Under the pieces are notes generated by a model. It was not told the DNA's origin, made no database searches, and saw only the letters and a list, made by a program, of their open reading frames with translations. Shown here piece after piece: positions 6,623 to 15,553 of a stretch of DNA of 42,452 nt. How positions within the stretch are numbered: the stretch's first letter is position 1; each line of letters begins with the position of its first letter. The position numbers and the translations under genes are program-made. This DNA comes from Reichenbachiella versicolor (GTDB lineage Bacteria; Bacteroidota; Bacteroidia; Cytophagales; Cyclobacteriaceae). The DNA is taken from NCBI RefSeq assembly GCF_003171675.1, contig NZ_QFZQ01000016.1:1-42452 (forward strand). The letters are read 5' to 3'.

Positions 6623-8153
6623 TTGCGATTTGATTGAATGCCACTACTGCATTTTCAATACGCTGTTTTACCTCTTTAGTTCCCAATACCTCCACAATCT
6701 TCATTAAATCTGGGCCTCCAGCCTCTCCAGTCACCGCTACCCTAAAGACCTGCATCACAGCACCAGCATGTGTTTCATTACGTTCCAATACTTCATTGAA
6801 TAGAGTTTGAAAACCCTCTGCTTTAATCGACTCCATAGTGGCTAATTCACTCACTAAATCAGAGAAAGTACTTTTTGCAGGTTCTTTCCACTTTTTTCGA
6901 ACCACCTTTTCTACATATTGGGCAGGTGCCTCAAAGAAATACTTCGCATTATTTAATAATTGAGGAAGTACTTCTATTCGTTCTTTCATCAATTCACAAA
7001 TAATCTCAGCTTTTGCTTCATCACATTCAACACCTTGAGCAGTCGCCTCCTTTATAAGTGCTGAAACCAATTCTTCTGAAGGTGCTTCTTTTAAATACTG
7101 TTGGTTGAACCATATTGCTTTTTGATAATCAAATTTAGCACCGGATTTATTTATTCTTTCTACTGAGAATTCTTTGACTAAGTCTTGCAAAGTGAACAAT
7201 TCATTTTCTGTTCCTGGGTTCCAACCTAAGAAGGCCAAGAAGTTTACAAAACTTGCGCTCATGAACCCTTCTTCTTTGAAGCCCTTGAACTCTGCATCTT
7301 CACCTTGTCCCTGCCATTTCAATGGGAATATGGGAAAGCCATGTTTAGCAGCGTCTCTCTTACTTAATTTGCCATTTCCATCAGGTTTTAATAACAAAGG
7401 CAAATGTGCAAACTCTGGCATAGAATCTTCCCAGCCCAAAGCTCTGTAAAGCATAATATGAAGTGGGGCTGATGGTAACCACTCCTCTCCACGAATTACA
7501 TGTGTAATTTTCATGAGATGATCATCTACTACGTTAGCTAGATGATAAGTAGGCATTCCATCTGATTTCATCAGTACTTTATCATCTAATGTAGAAGTAT
7601 GAACGTTGATCCAATCTCTAACCATGTCTTTGAAGCGCACATCTTCTTTAGCAGGCATTTTGAAGCGAATCACATAAGACTCGCCTGAATCGATTCTTTG
7701 TTTAACCTCTTCCTCGGATAAGGTTAAAGAATTTTTCATTGTGTTTCGACTGATCGAATTGTAGTTGAGAGAATTAGCTTTAGCTTCTTTCAACCTCTCT
7801 CTCATAGCGTCAAGCTCTTCTGCAGTATCAAAGGCGTAATATGCAGTACCTTCTTCGACCATCTGCATCGCATACTGCTTGTAAATATCTTTTCTATCAG
7901 ACTGCCTGTAAGGTCCGTATTCACCTCCTACGTCGACACCTTCATCCCAAGTTACTCCGCACCATTTAAGCGAGTCCATGATGTATTCCTCGGCTCCTTC
8001 TACAAATCGTGTCTGATCAGTATCCTCGATTCTAAGGATGAACTTACCAGCATTTTGTCTAGCATACAGATAATTGTACAATGCCGTACGAACACCACCT
8101 ATGTGCAGTACTCCTGTAGGGCTAGGCGCAAATCTTACTCTTACTTCTTTCAT
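6615..8153 (-). CDS. gltX: Glutamyl-tRNA synthetase
   Basis: This 512-residue class I synthetase charges tRNA-Glu with glutamate. The HIGH signature is at RFAPSPTGVLHIGGVRTALY near the N-terminus, the KMSKS equivalent is KLSKRDAAKHGFPIFPL in the middle, and the C-terminal helical domain is the anticodon-binding part. Start: the frame extends six codons upstream (ATG 8171, MGNCKH), but the family begins at MKEVRVRFAPSP, so I choose the ATG at 8153. A 61-residue gene overlaps its 3' end. Upstream, a terminator separates it from ridA. No strong promoter was identified in the ~100 bases before it. Confidence 0.97.
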   Translation of the reverse strand: MKEVRVRFAPSPTGVLHIGGVRTALYNYLYARQNAGKFILRIEDTDQTRFVEGAEEYIMDSLKWCGVTWDEGVDVGGEYGPYRQSDRKDIYKQYAMQMVEEGTAYYAFDTAEELDAMRERLKEAKANSLNYNSISRNTMKNSLTLSEEEVKQRIDSGESYVIRFKMPAKEDVRFKDMVRDWINVHTSTLDDKVLMKSDGMPTYHLANVVDDHLMKITHVIRGEEWLPSAPLHIMLYRALGWEDSMPEFAHLPLLLKPDGNGKLSKRDAAKHGFPIFPLKWQGQGEDAEFKGFKEEGFMSASFVNFLAFLGWNPGTENELFTLQDLVKEFSVERINKSGAKFDYQKAIWFNQQYLKEAPSEELVSALIKEATAQGVECDEAKAEIICELMKERIEVLPQLLNNAKYFFEAPAQYVEKVVRKKWKEPAKSTFSDLVSELATMESIKAEGFQTLFNEVLERNETHAGAVMQVFRVAVTGEAGGPDLMKIVEVLGTKEVKQRIENAVVAFNQIAND

Positions 8154-8256
8154 GTGTTTACAATTTCCCATTCAGCGATCAAATGGAACTTACAAGAAAT
8201 TCAATCATCTTTCGAGCATAAAATAAGATTGAACTTACATGGTCGTTTCATGCTGC

Positions 8257-8283
8257 AAAAAAATATGCTCCGAATGGAGCATA
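8257..8283 (-). terminator. Terminator after ridA
   Basis: On the minus strand TATGCTCC-ATTC-GGAGCATA is a perfect 8-bp stem with a 4-base loop, followed by seven T. It closes the operon ending in ridA. Confidence 0.85.
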
Positions 8284-8312
8284 CAATTATTTATAAATAT
8301 TTTGTTTTGATT

Positions 8313-8690
8313 TTAGAAAACCGCGATGCACGATATTTCTACATTGACATCTTTCGGAAGTCTACTCACTTCTACTGTTTCTCTTGCTGGAGGGTTTTCA
8401 CTAAATGACTTTCCATATTCTTCATTGATCAAAGTGAAGTCATCCATATTTTTGATAAAAATTCCACACTTGACTACATTAGAAAAATCTCCGCCAGCCT
8501 CTTTTAAAATTGCCTCTAGGTTTTTCATGACCTGAGCTGTTTCTTCTTGGATCGATCCAGATAAAAGTTCTCCAGTATTAGGAACTATGGCAATTTGCCC
8601 TGATACATAAAGTGTATTCCCTGCTTTTACAGCTTGACTGTAAGGCCCTATAGGAGAAGGGGCTTGATCAGAATAGATTATTTCTTTCAT
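8313..8690 (-). CDS. ridA: RidA family reactive imine deaminase
   Basis: This 125-residue protein of the RidA/YjgF family hydrolyses enamine/imine intermediates released by PLP enzymes such as threonine dehydratase. Family marks are APSPIGPYSQAVKAGNTLYVSGQ at the start, the catalytic arginine region FIKNMDDFTLINEEYGK, and ENPPARETVEVSRLPKDVNVEI at the end. The arginine of PPARETVEV is the usual substrate-binding residue. The length is typical. Its ATG overlaps the glmS stop by one base (TAATG), so both are translated from one message. Confidence 0.95.
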   Translation of the reverse strand: MKEIIYSDQAPSPIGPYSQAVKAGNTLYVSGQIAIVPNTGELLSGSIQEETAQVMKNLEAILKEAGGDFSNVVKCGIFIKNMDDFTLINEEYGKSFSENPPARETVEVSRLPKDVNVEISCIAVF

Positions 8691-10525
8691 TATTCTACAG
8701 TTACAGATTTAGCTAAGTTACGGGGTTGATCAACATTACACCCTCTCATGATTGCAATATGATAAGACAAAAGTTGAAGTGGGATGACAGAGACTAAAGG
8801 CATCAACGCTTCATGACATTCAGGTACTTCGATCACATGGTCTGCCATGGCAGGAATCAATTGATCTCCTTTGGTTACAATAGCAATTACTACTCCTTTG
8901 CGAGCTTTGACTTCTTGAATATTAGATACTACTTTTTCGTACGAACTGTCTTTAGTAGCAATAAATACCACAGGCATTTTTTCATCTATTAAAGCAATAG
9001 GGCCATGTTTCATTTCCGCTGCCGGATATCCTTCAGCGTGAATGTATGATATCTCTTTGAGCTTTAAAGCACCTTCCAGAGCCACTGGGAAATTATACCC
9101 TCTTCCTAGGTAAAGGAAATTATGAGCATCTTTAAACAAATCTGAGATATACTCAATCTGTGCATTTGACTCTAATACTTCTTTGATTTTAACAGGAATA
9201 GTTGATAATTCCGTTAGAAGTTCCTTGAATTTACTTTCAGTGATTGTTCCTTTTATCCTAGCTACATTCAGTACTATTTGAATTAATACAGATAGCTGTC
9301 CTGTAAAAGCTTTAGTACTAGCAACTCCAATTTCAGGCCCTGTATGTAAATAAGCTCCTTCATGAGTTACGCGACTTATTGAAGAACCTACCACATTAAC
9401 TACTCCCAGAATGATTGCTCCTTTAGATTTAGCTAATTCAATAGCTGCCATAGTATCAGCAGTCTCACCAGACTGAGAGATAGCTATTACGATATCCCCT
9501 TCATTGATAACTGGATTTCTATATCTAAATTCTGAAGCGTATTCGACTTCGACTGGAATGCGACAATACTCCTCAAACATATACTCTGCAACCAATCCAG
9601 AGTGCCACGACGTACCACATGCAACTATGATAATTCGTTTAGAGTTAGCCAAAGCTTTAGAATATTCTCTAATACCTCCTAAAGTCAAATTACCATTTGC
9701 GGCATCTACTCTTCCACGCATGCTATCTGCTATAGAATTTGGTTGCTCAAATATTTCCTTAAGCATGAAATGGTCATATCCACCTTTCTCTAGAGCATCC
9801 AGCTCAAGTTCAACTTGTTGAATTACTGGAGTCTGTTCTTCATCCTCTATGTTTATAATCCTGAATTTATCACGATCAATTACAGCTATCTCTTGATCCT
9901 TAAGATAAACTACCTCATTTGTATGTTCTATTAGGGGAGTGGCATCAGATGCCACGAAATACTCCCCATCACCTACTCCCAATACCATTGGGCTACCCTT
10001 ACGCGCAGCTATCAGTTGATCAGGGTTGTTAGTATTCATGATAACAATGGCATAGGCACCATCTATAGATGTAAGTGCTTGTCTAACTGCCTCTTCTAGC
10101 GAACAATTTGCCTCCGACTTGATGTACTCGATAAATGTAATAAGTACCTCTGTATCGGTATCCGTTGAGAATTCGTAACCTTTATTTAATAACTCTTTTT
10201 TTAAGATATTATAATTCTCAATGATGCCATTATGAATAATAGATAGAGATTGATTGAATGAATAATGTGGGTGAGCATTTGTATCATTAGGCTCTCCATG
10301 TGTAGCCCATCTAGTATGCCCCATACCTATGGTACTAGTAAATTCCTTTGAGCCAATTAGGTTATCAAGTTCGACGACTTTCCCTGCCTTTTTATATACC
10401 TGGAGAGAGTTTTCAAATATTGATATACCAGTGCTATCATACCCTCTGTATTCCAAACGTTTTAGACCATTAATAATAATTGGTGCTGCAGGTTTATTCC
10501 CCAAATAGGCTACTATTCCACACAT
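8690..10525 (-). CDS. glmS: Glutamine-fructose-6-phosphate aminotransferase (isomerizing)
   Basis: This 611-residue enzyme makes glucosamine-6-phosphate from fructose-6-phosphate and glutamine, the entry step for peptidoglycan and lipid A sugars. The mature protein starts MCGIVAYLGNK, with the nucleophilic cysteine at residue 2. The glutaminase domain shows RLEYRGYDSTG, GHTRWATHGEP and DTDTE. Two SIS sugar-isomerase domains follow (IIIVACGTSWHSG; SQSGETADT; KLKEISYIHAEGY), and it ends in NLAKSVTVE. The open frame extends 11 codons upstream, overlapping the previous gene, but the Cys requirement fixes the start at 10525. It lies 11 bases after the DUF4270 gene and overlaps ridA. No glmS riboswitch is seen. 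Confidence 0.97.
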   Translation of the reverse strand: MCGIVAYLGNKPAAPIIINGLKRLEYRGYDSTGISIFENSLQVYKKAGKVVELDNLIGSKEFTSTIGMGHTRWATHGEPNDTNAHPHYSFNQSLSIIHNGIIENYNILKKELLNKGYEFSTDTDTEVLITFIEYIKSEANCSLEEAVRQALTSIDGAYAIVIMNTNNPDQLIAARKGSPMVLGVGDGEYFVASDATPLIEHTNEVVYLKDQEIAVIDRDKFRIINIEDEEQTPVIQQVELELDALEKGGYDHFMLKEIFEQPNSIADSMRGRVDAANGNLTLGGIREYSKALANSKRIIIVACGTSWHSGLVAEYMFEEYCRIPVEVEYASEFRYRNPVINEGDIVIAISQSGETADTMAAIELAKSKGAIILGVVNVVGSSISRVTHEGAYLHTGPEIGVASTKAFTGQLSVLIQIVLNVARIKGTITESKFKELLTELSTIPVKIKEVLESNAQIEYISDLFKDAHNFLYLGRGYNFPVALEGALKLKEISYIHAEGYPAAEMKHGPIALIDEKMPVVFIATKDSSYEKVVSNIQEVKARKGVVIAIVTKGDQLIPAMADHVIEVPECHEALMPLVSVIPLQLLSYHIAIMRGCNVDQPRNLAKSVTVE

Positions 10526-10536
10526 ACTTCTATTGG

Positions 10537-11958
10537 TTATCTGGTTATCGTATACCAAACCTTAAGTTTGATACTGTTTTTTAAAAAACGACCCTCATCG
10601 AAAGTAACTCTATTTGAAGGCATTAATACTAATTTACTATTTTCTAGTAATCCTCTCTCTTGCAAGTCTCCACTTTCTAATAGCTGAATAAAATTACTCA
10701 TAGGAGCGGTAAAGCTATTATCAGAATTAGAAATAGTGAGCGGTAATCCACTTCCAGATAAAAAACTAGCATCATCTAGGACTGCAGATTCAATATAATT
10801 AGCAGGACTTGAACGAATTTGTTGCCAAATATCTGAACCTTTGATTTTCAAATCTTTCCCTTGGTAATAAAACTGGATATCGCTAACCTCCTGTACATAT
10901 TGTGAATTATTATCAATCTCCAAGTACAACTCAGCTCTATTAATTAATATAAATTGTCCAGATTCAGCCTCTAACTCATCTAGTGTACTGGAAATATTAC
11001 TTAAATCTATGACTGGATAAATACCATCAGCAGAGCTCAAGTATACAATATCACTATCAATATCCTGTTCGTCAAGATTGCTAATACCTGCAAAAGAAGA
11101 AGATCCATGTTCAACTGAAACCTGATTATATCTATTGCCAGAAAAAGTCATTGTTAAAGTATCTTGAATTACTTGCTTTCCTTCATCATCCTGAACTTCA
11201 TAGAGTATCTCAATTTTAGATTCTGCGGAAACATTAGCTTCTGTCATTATAGTATTGGATTCTGCAGAAACGAATGCAATTCCTTTAAAGGCATCATTAA
11301 TTTTTCCAGATACTTCAGACTCTGAGTTGTTCAAGAATATCTGCCAAATTTCATCGCCAAACAAGTTAGAAGCTTCGAATTCAATTTGATAAGTAGAATC
11401 AGCTCCGTTAGATTCTCCAGTCTCTAGATAGGCTAAGTAATCCTTGTATTTGATAGAATCAATGGAAAATTTACTAGAAGGAGTGTAAGCTTCATTCATC
11501 CCTATTTGAAAATCGGATAAATAATAAACAGAATTTACATTCTCTAAGTCTTCGTTCAACTTATGAATGAATATTTCTTGTTCAGAAGCAATATCAGTCG
11601 TATTCAAGACATCAACATCTAGAACTACTCTACATTTCAAATAAGAGTATACCTGATCATCCGCCTTCTCAATAAGTGTATCAGAGGTAATAAAATTGAC
11701 AATTGCGTTAGCTCGTGAGTCTCCAAAAACTGGAGAGACCTTGCGACCTACCAGCATTCTGGAAGCATTGCTGGATAGCAAACTATCATATTTAATATTC
11801 GTGGAAGAAAGAGCTATCTCTGTATATTTTACATCTGCTGAGATAGCACCAGGATTCAGTTCCAATCCAATCTCTGATTGTTCGGAACAAGAAAAAAAAG
11901 CGAAAACCACTGACGAAATCACCAGTAGATTTCGCCATTTTTTAACCAACAAGTTCAT
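10537..11958 (-). CDS. DUF4270-type lipoprotein
   Basis: This 473-residue protein has a lipoprotein signal peptide (LLVISSVVFAFFSCSE, with Cys about residue 24 as the lipidation site). The rest is beta-rich, with long stretches of serine, asparagine and aspartate, and ends VWYTITR. The layout and the neighbourhood (between the short glycogen-synthase-like gene and glmS) match the DUF4270 family of Bacteroidota. These are surface or periplasmic lipoproteins of unknown role. The start codon overlaps the 3' end of the upstream gene by 17 bases in another frame, which points to translational coupling. Confidence 0.8.
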   Translation of the reverse strand: MNLLVKKWRNLLVISSVVFAFFSCSEQSEIGLELNPGAISADVKYTEIALSSTNIKYDSLLSSNASRMLVGRKVSPVFGDSRANAIVNFITSDTLIEKADDQVYSYLKCRVVLDVDVLNTTDIASEQEIFIHKLNEDLENVNSVYYLSDFQIGMNEAYTPSSKFSIDSIKYKDYLAYLETGESNGADSTYQIEFEASNLFGDEIWQIFLNNSESEVSGKINDAFKGIAFVSAESNTIMTEANVSAESKIEILYEVQDDEGKQVIQDTLTMTFSGNRYNQVSVEHGSSSFAGISNLDEQDIDSDIVYLSSADGIYPVIDLSNISSTLDELEAESGQFILINRAELYLEIDNNSQYVQEVSDIQFYYQGKDLKIKGSDIWQQIRSSPANYIESAVLDDASFLSGSGLPLTISNSDNSFTAPMSNFIQLLESGDLQERGLLENSKLVLMPSNRVTFDEGRFLKNSIKLKVWYTITR

Positions 11959-12754
11959 TATAAAGATTGTAGTACGAGTCTAAGAAGTTATCGTCTTTTT
12001 GTATCGTATCTACCTTTTTTGTATTTGAAGTTTCTGAAATTAAACCATCGACCACCGCACTAGTGTCTTCTTTAGTCTTAATGACTGCATCTGCATATTC
12101 GATGCCTAGCTTGACAAAACCTTCGATATCTCCTGAATTCAGATGCTGTAGCTGATCTTCATCGATATCCATCATTTTTGCCTTACTTATCAAATCGCCC
12201 TCGAATTTATGCTCGAAAGGATTGTCATACAAAGTGAAAACTGATTTTGATGATTTAAATATTGGATCGTTTTTGTAGGTCGTTTTTAGATAAAGAGGAA
12301 TAAAGCTAGTCATCCAGTCGTTACAATGAACAATATCTGGTGCCCATCCCAATTTTTTAACGGTTTCAAGTACACCTTTACAGAAAAAGATAGCTCTTTC
12401 ATCATTGTCATTATGGAAGTTTTCTTCTTTATCAAAGAAGACAGATTTTCTATGAAAATAATCTTCGTTATCAATAAAGTAAACTTGAAGTTTTGCTTGA
12501 GGAATAGAAGCTACCTTTATAATCAAAGGTTTCTCTTCATCACCTACTGCAATATTGATTCCTGACAATCTTACTACCTCATGAAGTCTATTTTTTCTTT
12601 CATTGATTAATCCGAATCTTGGAACTAAAATCCTGATCTCCATCCCTCTTTCCTGCATAGCTTGAGGAAGGGCTCTTACGAAATCAGCTACTTCGGTAGT
12701 CTGTAAAAATGGGTTTATTTCACTTGCTACATAAAGAATTTTGTACTTTGACAT
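11942..12754 (-). CDS. GT5 glycogen/starch synthase-like N-terminal domain protein
   Basis: This 270-residue protein resembles only the N-terminal Rossmann domain of GlgA: KILYVASEINPFLQTTEVADF, LPQAMQERGMEIRILVPRFG and PDIVHCNDWMTSFIPLYLKT. The ADP-glucose-binding K-T-G-G-L motif at residues ~15-22 reads QTTEVADF, so the key lysine and glycines are missing. The whole C-terminal catalytic domain (about 200 residues) is absent, so it is very unlikely to polymerise glucose. Such short proteins recur beside panC in Bacteroidota and may have been recruited to a binding or regulatory job. It is the first gene of an operon with DUF4270, glmS and ridA. Confidence 0.8.
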   Translation of the reverse strand: MSKYKILYVASEINPFLQTTEVADFVRALPQAMQERGMEIRILVPRFGLINERKNRLHEVVRLSGINIAVGDEEKPLIIKVASIPQAKLQVYFIDNEDYFHRKSVFFDKEENFHNDNDERAIFFCKGVLETVKKLGWAPDIVHCNDWMTSFIPLYLKTTYKNDPIFKSSKSVFTLYDNPFEHKFEGDLISKAKMMDIDEDQLQHLNSGDIEGFVKLGIEYADAVIKTKEDTSAVVDGLISETSNTKKVDTIQKDDNFLDSYYNLYNELVG

Positions 12755-12794
12755 AAACCTGAATTTTTCTAATGATGATTGTTAAAATTGAGCA

Positions 12795-12825
12795 CAAAAT
12801 TACATAATATTGACTGCATTTTCAA
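12795..12825 (-). promoter_or_regulatory. Promoter of the GT5-like/DUF4270/glmS/ridA operon
   Basis: On the minus strand TTG (12823-12825), 20 bases, TAATTTTG (12795-12802), 40 bases before the start codon at 12754. It matches the Bacteroidota consensus. Confidence 0.65.
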
Positions 12826-12874
12826 TACCATTGCCTTTTTTGTGAATTTAGGCAGTACTGTGTCTTAACATTTT

Positions 12875-13720
12875 ATGCATATTTTAAGTACCGTACAGGA
12901 ATTAGTAACTCTCCTAAAGAATCAAGTTTGGCAGCAAAAGAGACTAGGTTTTGTTCCGACAATGGGAGCAATTCACCAAGGCCATTTGTCTCTGGTAAAA
13001 GAATCCGTTAGACAGTGTGAATACACCATTGCAAGTATCTTTGTCAATCCGGCACAATTCAATAATCAAGAAGATCTAGAAAAATATCCTCGGCAAACAG
13101 ATTCTGATCTAGAAATGCTCAAATCCGCTGGGTGTAATGCTGTTTTCCTTCCGTCAGTAGAAGAAATGTATCCAAATGACGATTACTTAAAGATAGACTT
13201 TGGGTCTCTTGAAAGAATTATGGAAGGAAAATTTAGACCTGGGCATTTTTCAGGTGTTGGTATTATCGTGTCTAAATTTTTCAATTTGATAAGGCCTAAT
13301 GTAGCTTTCTTTGGACAAAAAGATCTTCAACAGGTGGCGGTAATTAAAAAACTGACAAAGGATTTAAATTTTCCTTTAGATATTTCTGTAGTGGAGACTA
13401 TGAGGGAGGAAAACGGGTTAGCTATGTCTTCTAGAAATCTACGACTGTCTGAGCGAGGACTGGCGATTGCTTCCGAAATATATAAGTTATTGACCGATTT
13501 AAAACAAATGATACTCAATGGTGAAGCTATTTCAACTTCAAGAGAAAAAATCATTAATAGTTTCAACAAAGTTTCTGCTATTGAATTAGAATACTTAGAA
13601 GTCGTAGACTCAGATACGCTAGAGAGTGTAGAAAATACAGCCAACCATGAAAAAGTGTCCATTTGCATAGCAGCTCATCTTGAAAAGGTGAGATTGATAG
13701 ACAATCTGTATATTAAGTAA
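12875..13720 (+). CDS. panC: Pantothenate synthetase
   Basis: This 281-residue enzyme condenses pantoate and beta-alanine with ATP to make pantothenate for coenzyme A. The nucleotidyltransferase HIGH motif is GAIHQGHLSLV, preceded by GFVPTMG. Further marks are SIFVNPAQFNNQEDLEKYPR, GHFSGVGIIVSKFFNLIRPN, FFGQKDLQQ and the KMSKS-like SSRNLRLSERG. The length is typical and the ATG at 12875 is the only sensible start. It is transcribed away from the GT5-like gene and followed after 3 bases by a flippase-like gene. The gene for aspartate decarboxylase (panD), often next to panC in relatives, is not here. Confidence 0.96.
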   Translation: MHILSTVQELVTLLKNQVWQQKRLGFVPTMGAIHQGHLSLVKESVRQCEYTIASIFVNPAQFNNQEDLEKYPRQTDSDLEMLKSAGCNAVFLPSVEEMYPNDDYLKIDFGSLERIMEGKFRPGHFSGVGIIVSKFFNLIRPNVAFFGQKDLQQVAVIKKLTKDLNFPLDISVVETMREENGLAMSSRNLRLSERGLAIASEIYKLLTDLKQMILNGEAISTSREKIINSFNKVSAIELEYLEVVDSDTLESVENTANHEKVSICIAAHLEKVRLIDNLYIK

Positions 13721-13723
13721 AGA

Positions 13724-14719
13724 ATGAAGTTGTCTACAGCCCTCAAATTCCTTTTATCGCTATCGCTAGCAGGAATTATTTTCTATTTCGTATTTAAGAA
13801 TGTTAAGTGGGCTGAATTTGTGGAACAATTGGAGCACGTTAATTATTGGTGGGTGCTTCTATCGATAATAATAGCCACGCTTAGTCATATACTCAGAGCT
13901 TTTCGTTGGAGATTAATGCTAAAACCTTTAGGACATAATGTCAGTCTTCGTAGACTTTTTTATGCACTAATGTCAGGATACTTAGCTAATCTAGTTTTTC
14001 CACGGCTCGGTGAAGTAACTAGATGTGGAGTACTAAAAAAAACTAATAATGTTCCGATCAGTATGTCTTTCGGTACAGTAGTAATTGAACGCCTATTGGA
14101 TTTGGTAATACTACTTTCAATGGTCATTCTGGATTTAATCCTTGAATTTGATAAGGTTTTTGAGTTTTTCAAAGAAGCTGTCAGATGGGAGCAGAGAGGC
14201 TTTGATATAATTCATGTTTTCATAGTTGTTGCTGCGGTTATAAGCCTTGGAATATTAAGTGTTTATAGTATCAGAAGATTACTTAAAAGGGAGTTTTCAA
14301 ACGCTCTAATGATCAAAATTAGTCTCAAAGTCAAAGATTTAATGAATGGACTTCTTTCTATAAGAACTGTTCAAAACCCTGGTCTATTCATATTAACATC
14401 CTTAGGGATATGGGTTTGCTACTTTCTTATGAGCTATGTTATATTCTTCTCTGTAAAAGAAACATCAGGGCTTAGTATTGGTGCAGGTTTATCCATATTG
14501 GCAGCAGCTGGCATAGCAATGGCTACACCTGTTCAAGGAGGCATTGGAGCATACCACTTTTTAGTAAGCCAAGTTTTGATCTTATATGGAATTGGAGTTG
14601 AAGTTTCAAAATTCTTTGCGTTTTTACTTCACACATCTCAGGTAGTGTTCATTCTGTCAGTAGGAGGAGTTTGCATGATTATTGCATCTTTCATTAGCAA
14701 GAAAAGGCCAATACAATAG
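13724..14719 (+). CDS. Flippase-like / LPG synthase transmembrane family protein
   Basis: This 331-residue integral membrane protein has seven to eight predicted helices (ALKFLLSLSLAGIIFYFVFK first; VFILSVGGVCMIIASFI last). The family marks are the early ILRAFRWRLMLKPLG, GYLANLVFPRLGEVTRCGVL and PVQGGIGAYHFLVSQVLILYG, typical of the UPF0104/AglD-like lysylphosphatidylglycerol synthetase TM family. Without the soluble synthetase domain these proteins are thought to move or protect lipids; no substrate can be read from sequence. It starts 3 bases after panC, so it shares that transcript. Confidence 0.85.
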   Translation: MKLSTALKFLLSLSLAGIIFYFVFKNVKWAEFVEQLEHVNYWWVLLSIIIATLSHILRAFRWRLMLKPLGHNVSLRRLFYALMSGYLANLVFPRLGEVTRCGVLKKTNNVPISMSFGTVVIERLLDLVILLSMVILDLILEFDKVFEFFKEAVRWEQRGFDIIHVFIVVAAVISLGILSVYSIRRLLKREFSNALMIKISLKVKDLMNGLLSIRTVQNPGLFILTSLGIWVCYFLMSYVIFFSVKETSGLSIGAGLSILAAAGIAMATPVQGGIGAYHFLVSQVLILYGIGVEVSKFFAFLLHTSQVVFILSVGGVCMIIASFISKKRPIQ

Positions 14720-14764
14720 GTCACCCATTGTTTTGGGTAATTGTTTAATGAAATACATAATGAT

Positions 14765-15454
14765 ATGATAATTATTCTTATAGCATTTATGATTATCGGA
14801 TTTATTGTGAGTAATAAGCTTAAAAATAAATTCAATAAATATTCTCAAATAAGTTTAAGATCAGGCTTATCTGGTAGAGAGATTGCTGAAATGATGCTCA
14901 GAGACAATGGCATATATGATGTTCAAGTATTGTCTGTACCTGGACACTTAACAGATCACTATAATCCTGCAAATAAAACAGTAAACTTAAGCCCAGAAGT
15001 CTATCAGGGAAGAAGTGCCGCAGCAGCAGCAGTAGCTGCTCACGAATGTGGTCACGCAGTACAACACGCTACCGCATATAGCTTCTTGGAGTTTAGATCC
15101 GCAATGGTTCCGATTCAAAACTTAAGTGCTAAGATTTTAAACTTTATGATGCTTGGATTGATGTTTTTGGGATTTGGTGCGCAAATGATGAATGTTGAAT
15201 CAATTTTATTAATTGTGGTAATAGCCCAGTTTGTAATCACTTTATTTTCAGTAGTAACACTACCAGTAGAGTTTGACGCTAGTAAACGTGCCTTAGCATG
15301 GATTGATCAAAGAGGAATCGTTACAAATCAAGAGCACACTATGGCTAAAGATGCTCTAAATTGGGCAGCAATGACATATGTAGTGGCTGCGATTTCAGCT
15401 ATTACGCAGTTGCTTTATTGGGTAATGATTTTGACTGGAGGCAGTAGGGATTAA
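14765..15454 (+). CDS. Neutral zinc metallopeptidase, YugP-like, membrane-bound
   Basis: The protein has 229 residues from the ATG at 14765; a TTG at 14741 in frame would add eight unconvincing residues. It begins with a membrane helix (IIILIAFMIIGFIVSNKL), followed by SGREIAEMMLRDNGI and VPGHLTDHYNP. The zinc-binding helix AAAVAAHECGHAVQHA carries the HExxH signature. Two or three more membrane segments follow, with LPVEFDASKRALAWI between them, all typical of the YugP/DUF zinc metallopeptidase family. The substrate is unknown; a role in membrane protein quality control is plausible. Confidence 0.88.
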   Translation: MIIILIAFMIIGFIVSNKLKNKFNKYSQISLRSGLSGREIAEMMLRDNGIYDVQVLSVPGHLTDHYNPANKTVNLSPEVYQGRSAAAAAVAAHECGHAVQHATAYSFLEFRSAMVPIQNLSAKILNFMMLGLMFLGFGAQMMNVESILLIVVIAQFVITLFSVVTLPVEFDASKRALAWIDQRGIVTNQEHTMAKDALNWAAMTYVVAAISAITQLLYWVMILTGGSRD

Positions 15455-15477
15455 ATATTGTAATCCAAAGACATTCA

Positions 15478-15509
15478 AAGGACTAGGTCGTTGGCTTAGT
15501 CCTTTTTTT
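15478..15509 (+). terminator. Terminator after the zinc peptidase
   Basis: AAGGACTA ... TAGTCCTTTTTTT: the arms AGGACTA/TAGTCCT pair perfectly around an 11-base loop and are followed by a T run. It closes the panC transcript. Confidence 0.8.
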
Positions 15510-15553
15510 GTGATTTTTCTATATATTATGCATGCATAATAAAATTACGAACT

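Noticed and set aside
8313-8690. glmS riboswitch upstream or within the glmS region
   Set aside because: The bases before glmS are coding for the DUF4270 protein and no ribozyme-like core is seen.
8690-10558. N-terminal extension of GlmS to 10558
   Set aside because: The catalytic cysteine must follow the initiator methionine, which fixes the start at 10525.
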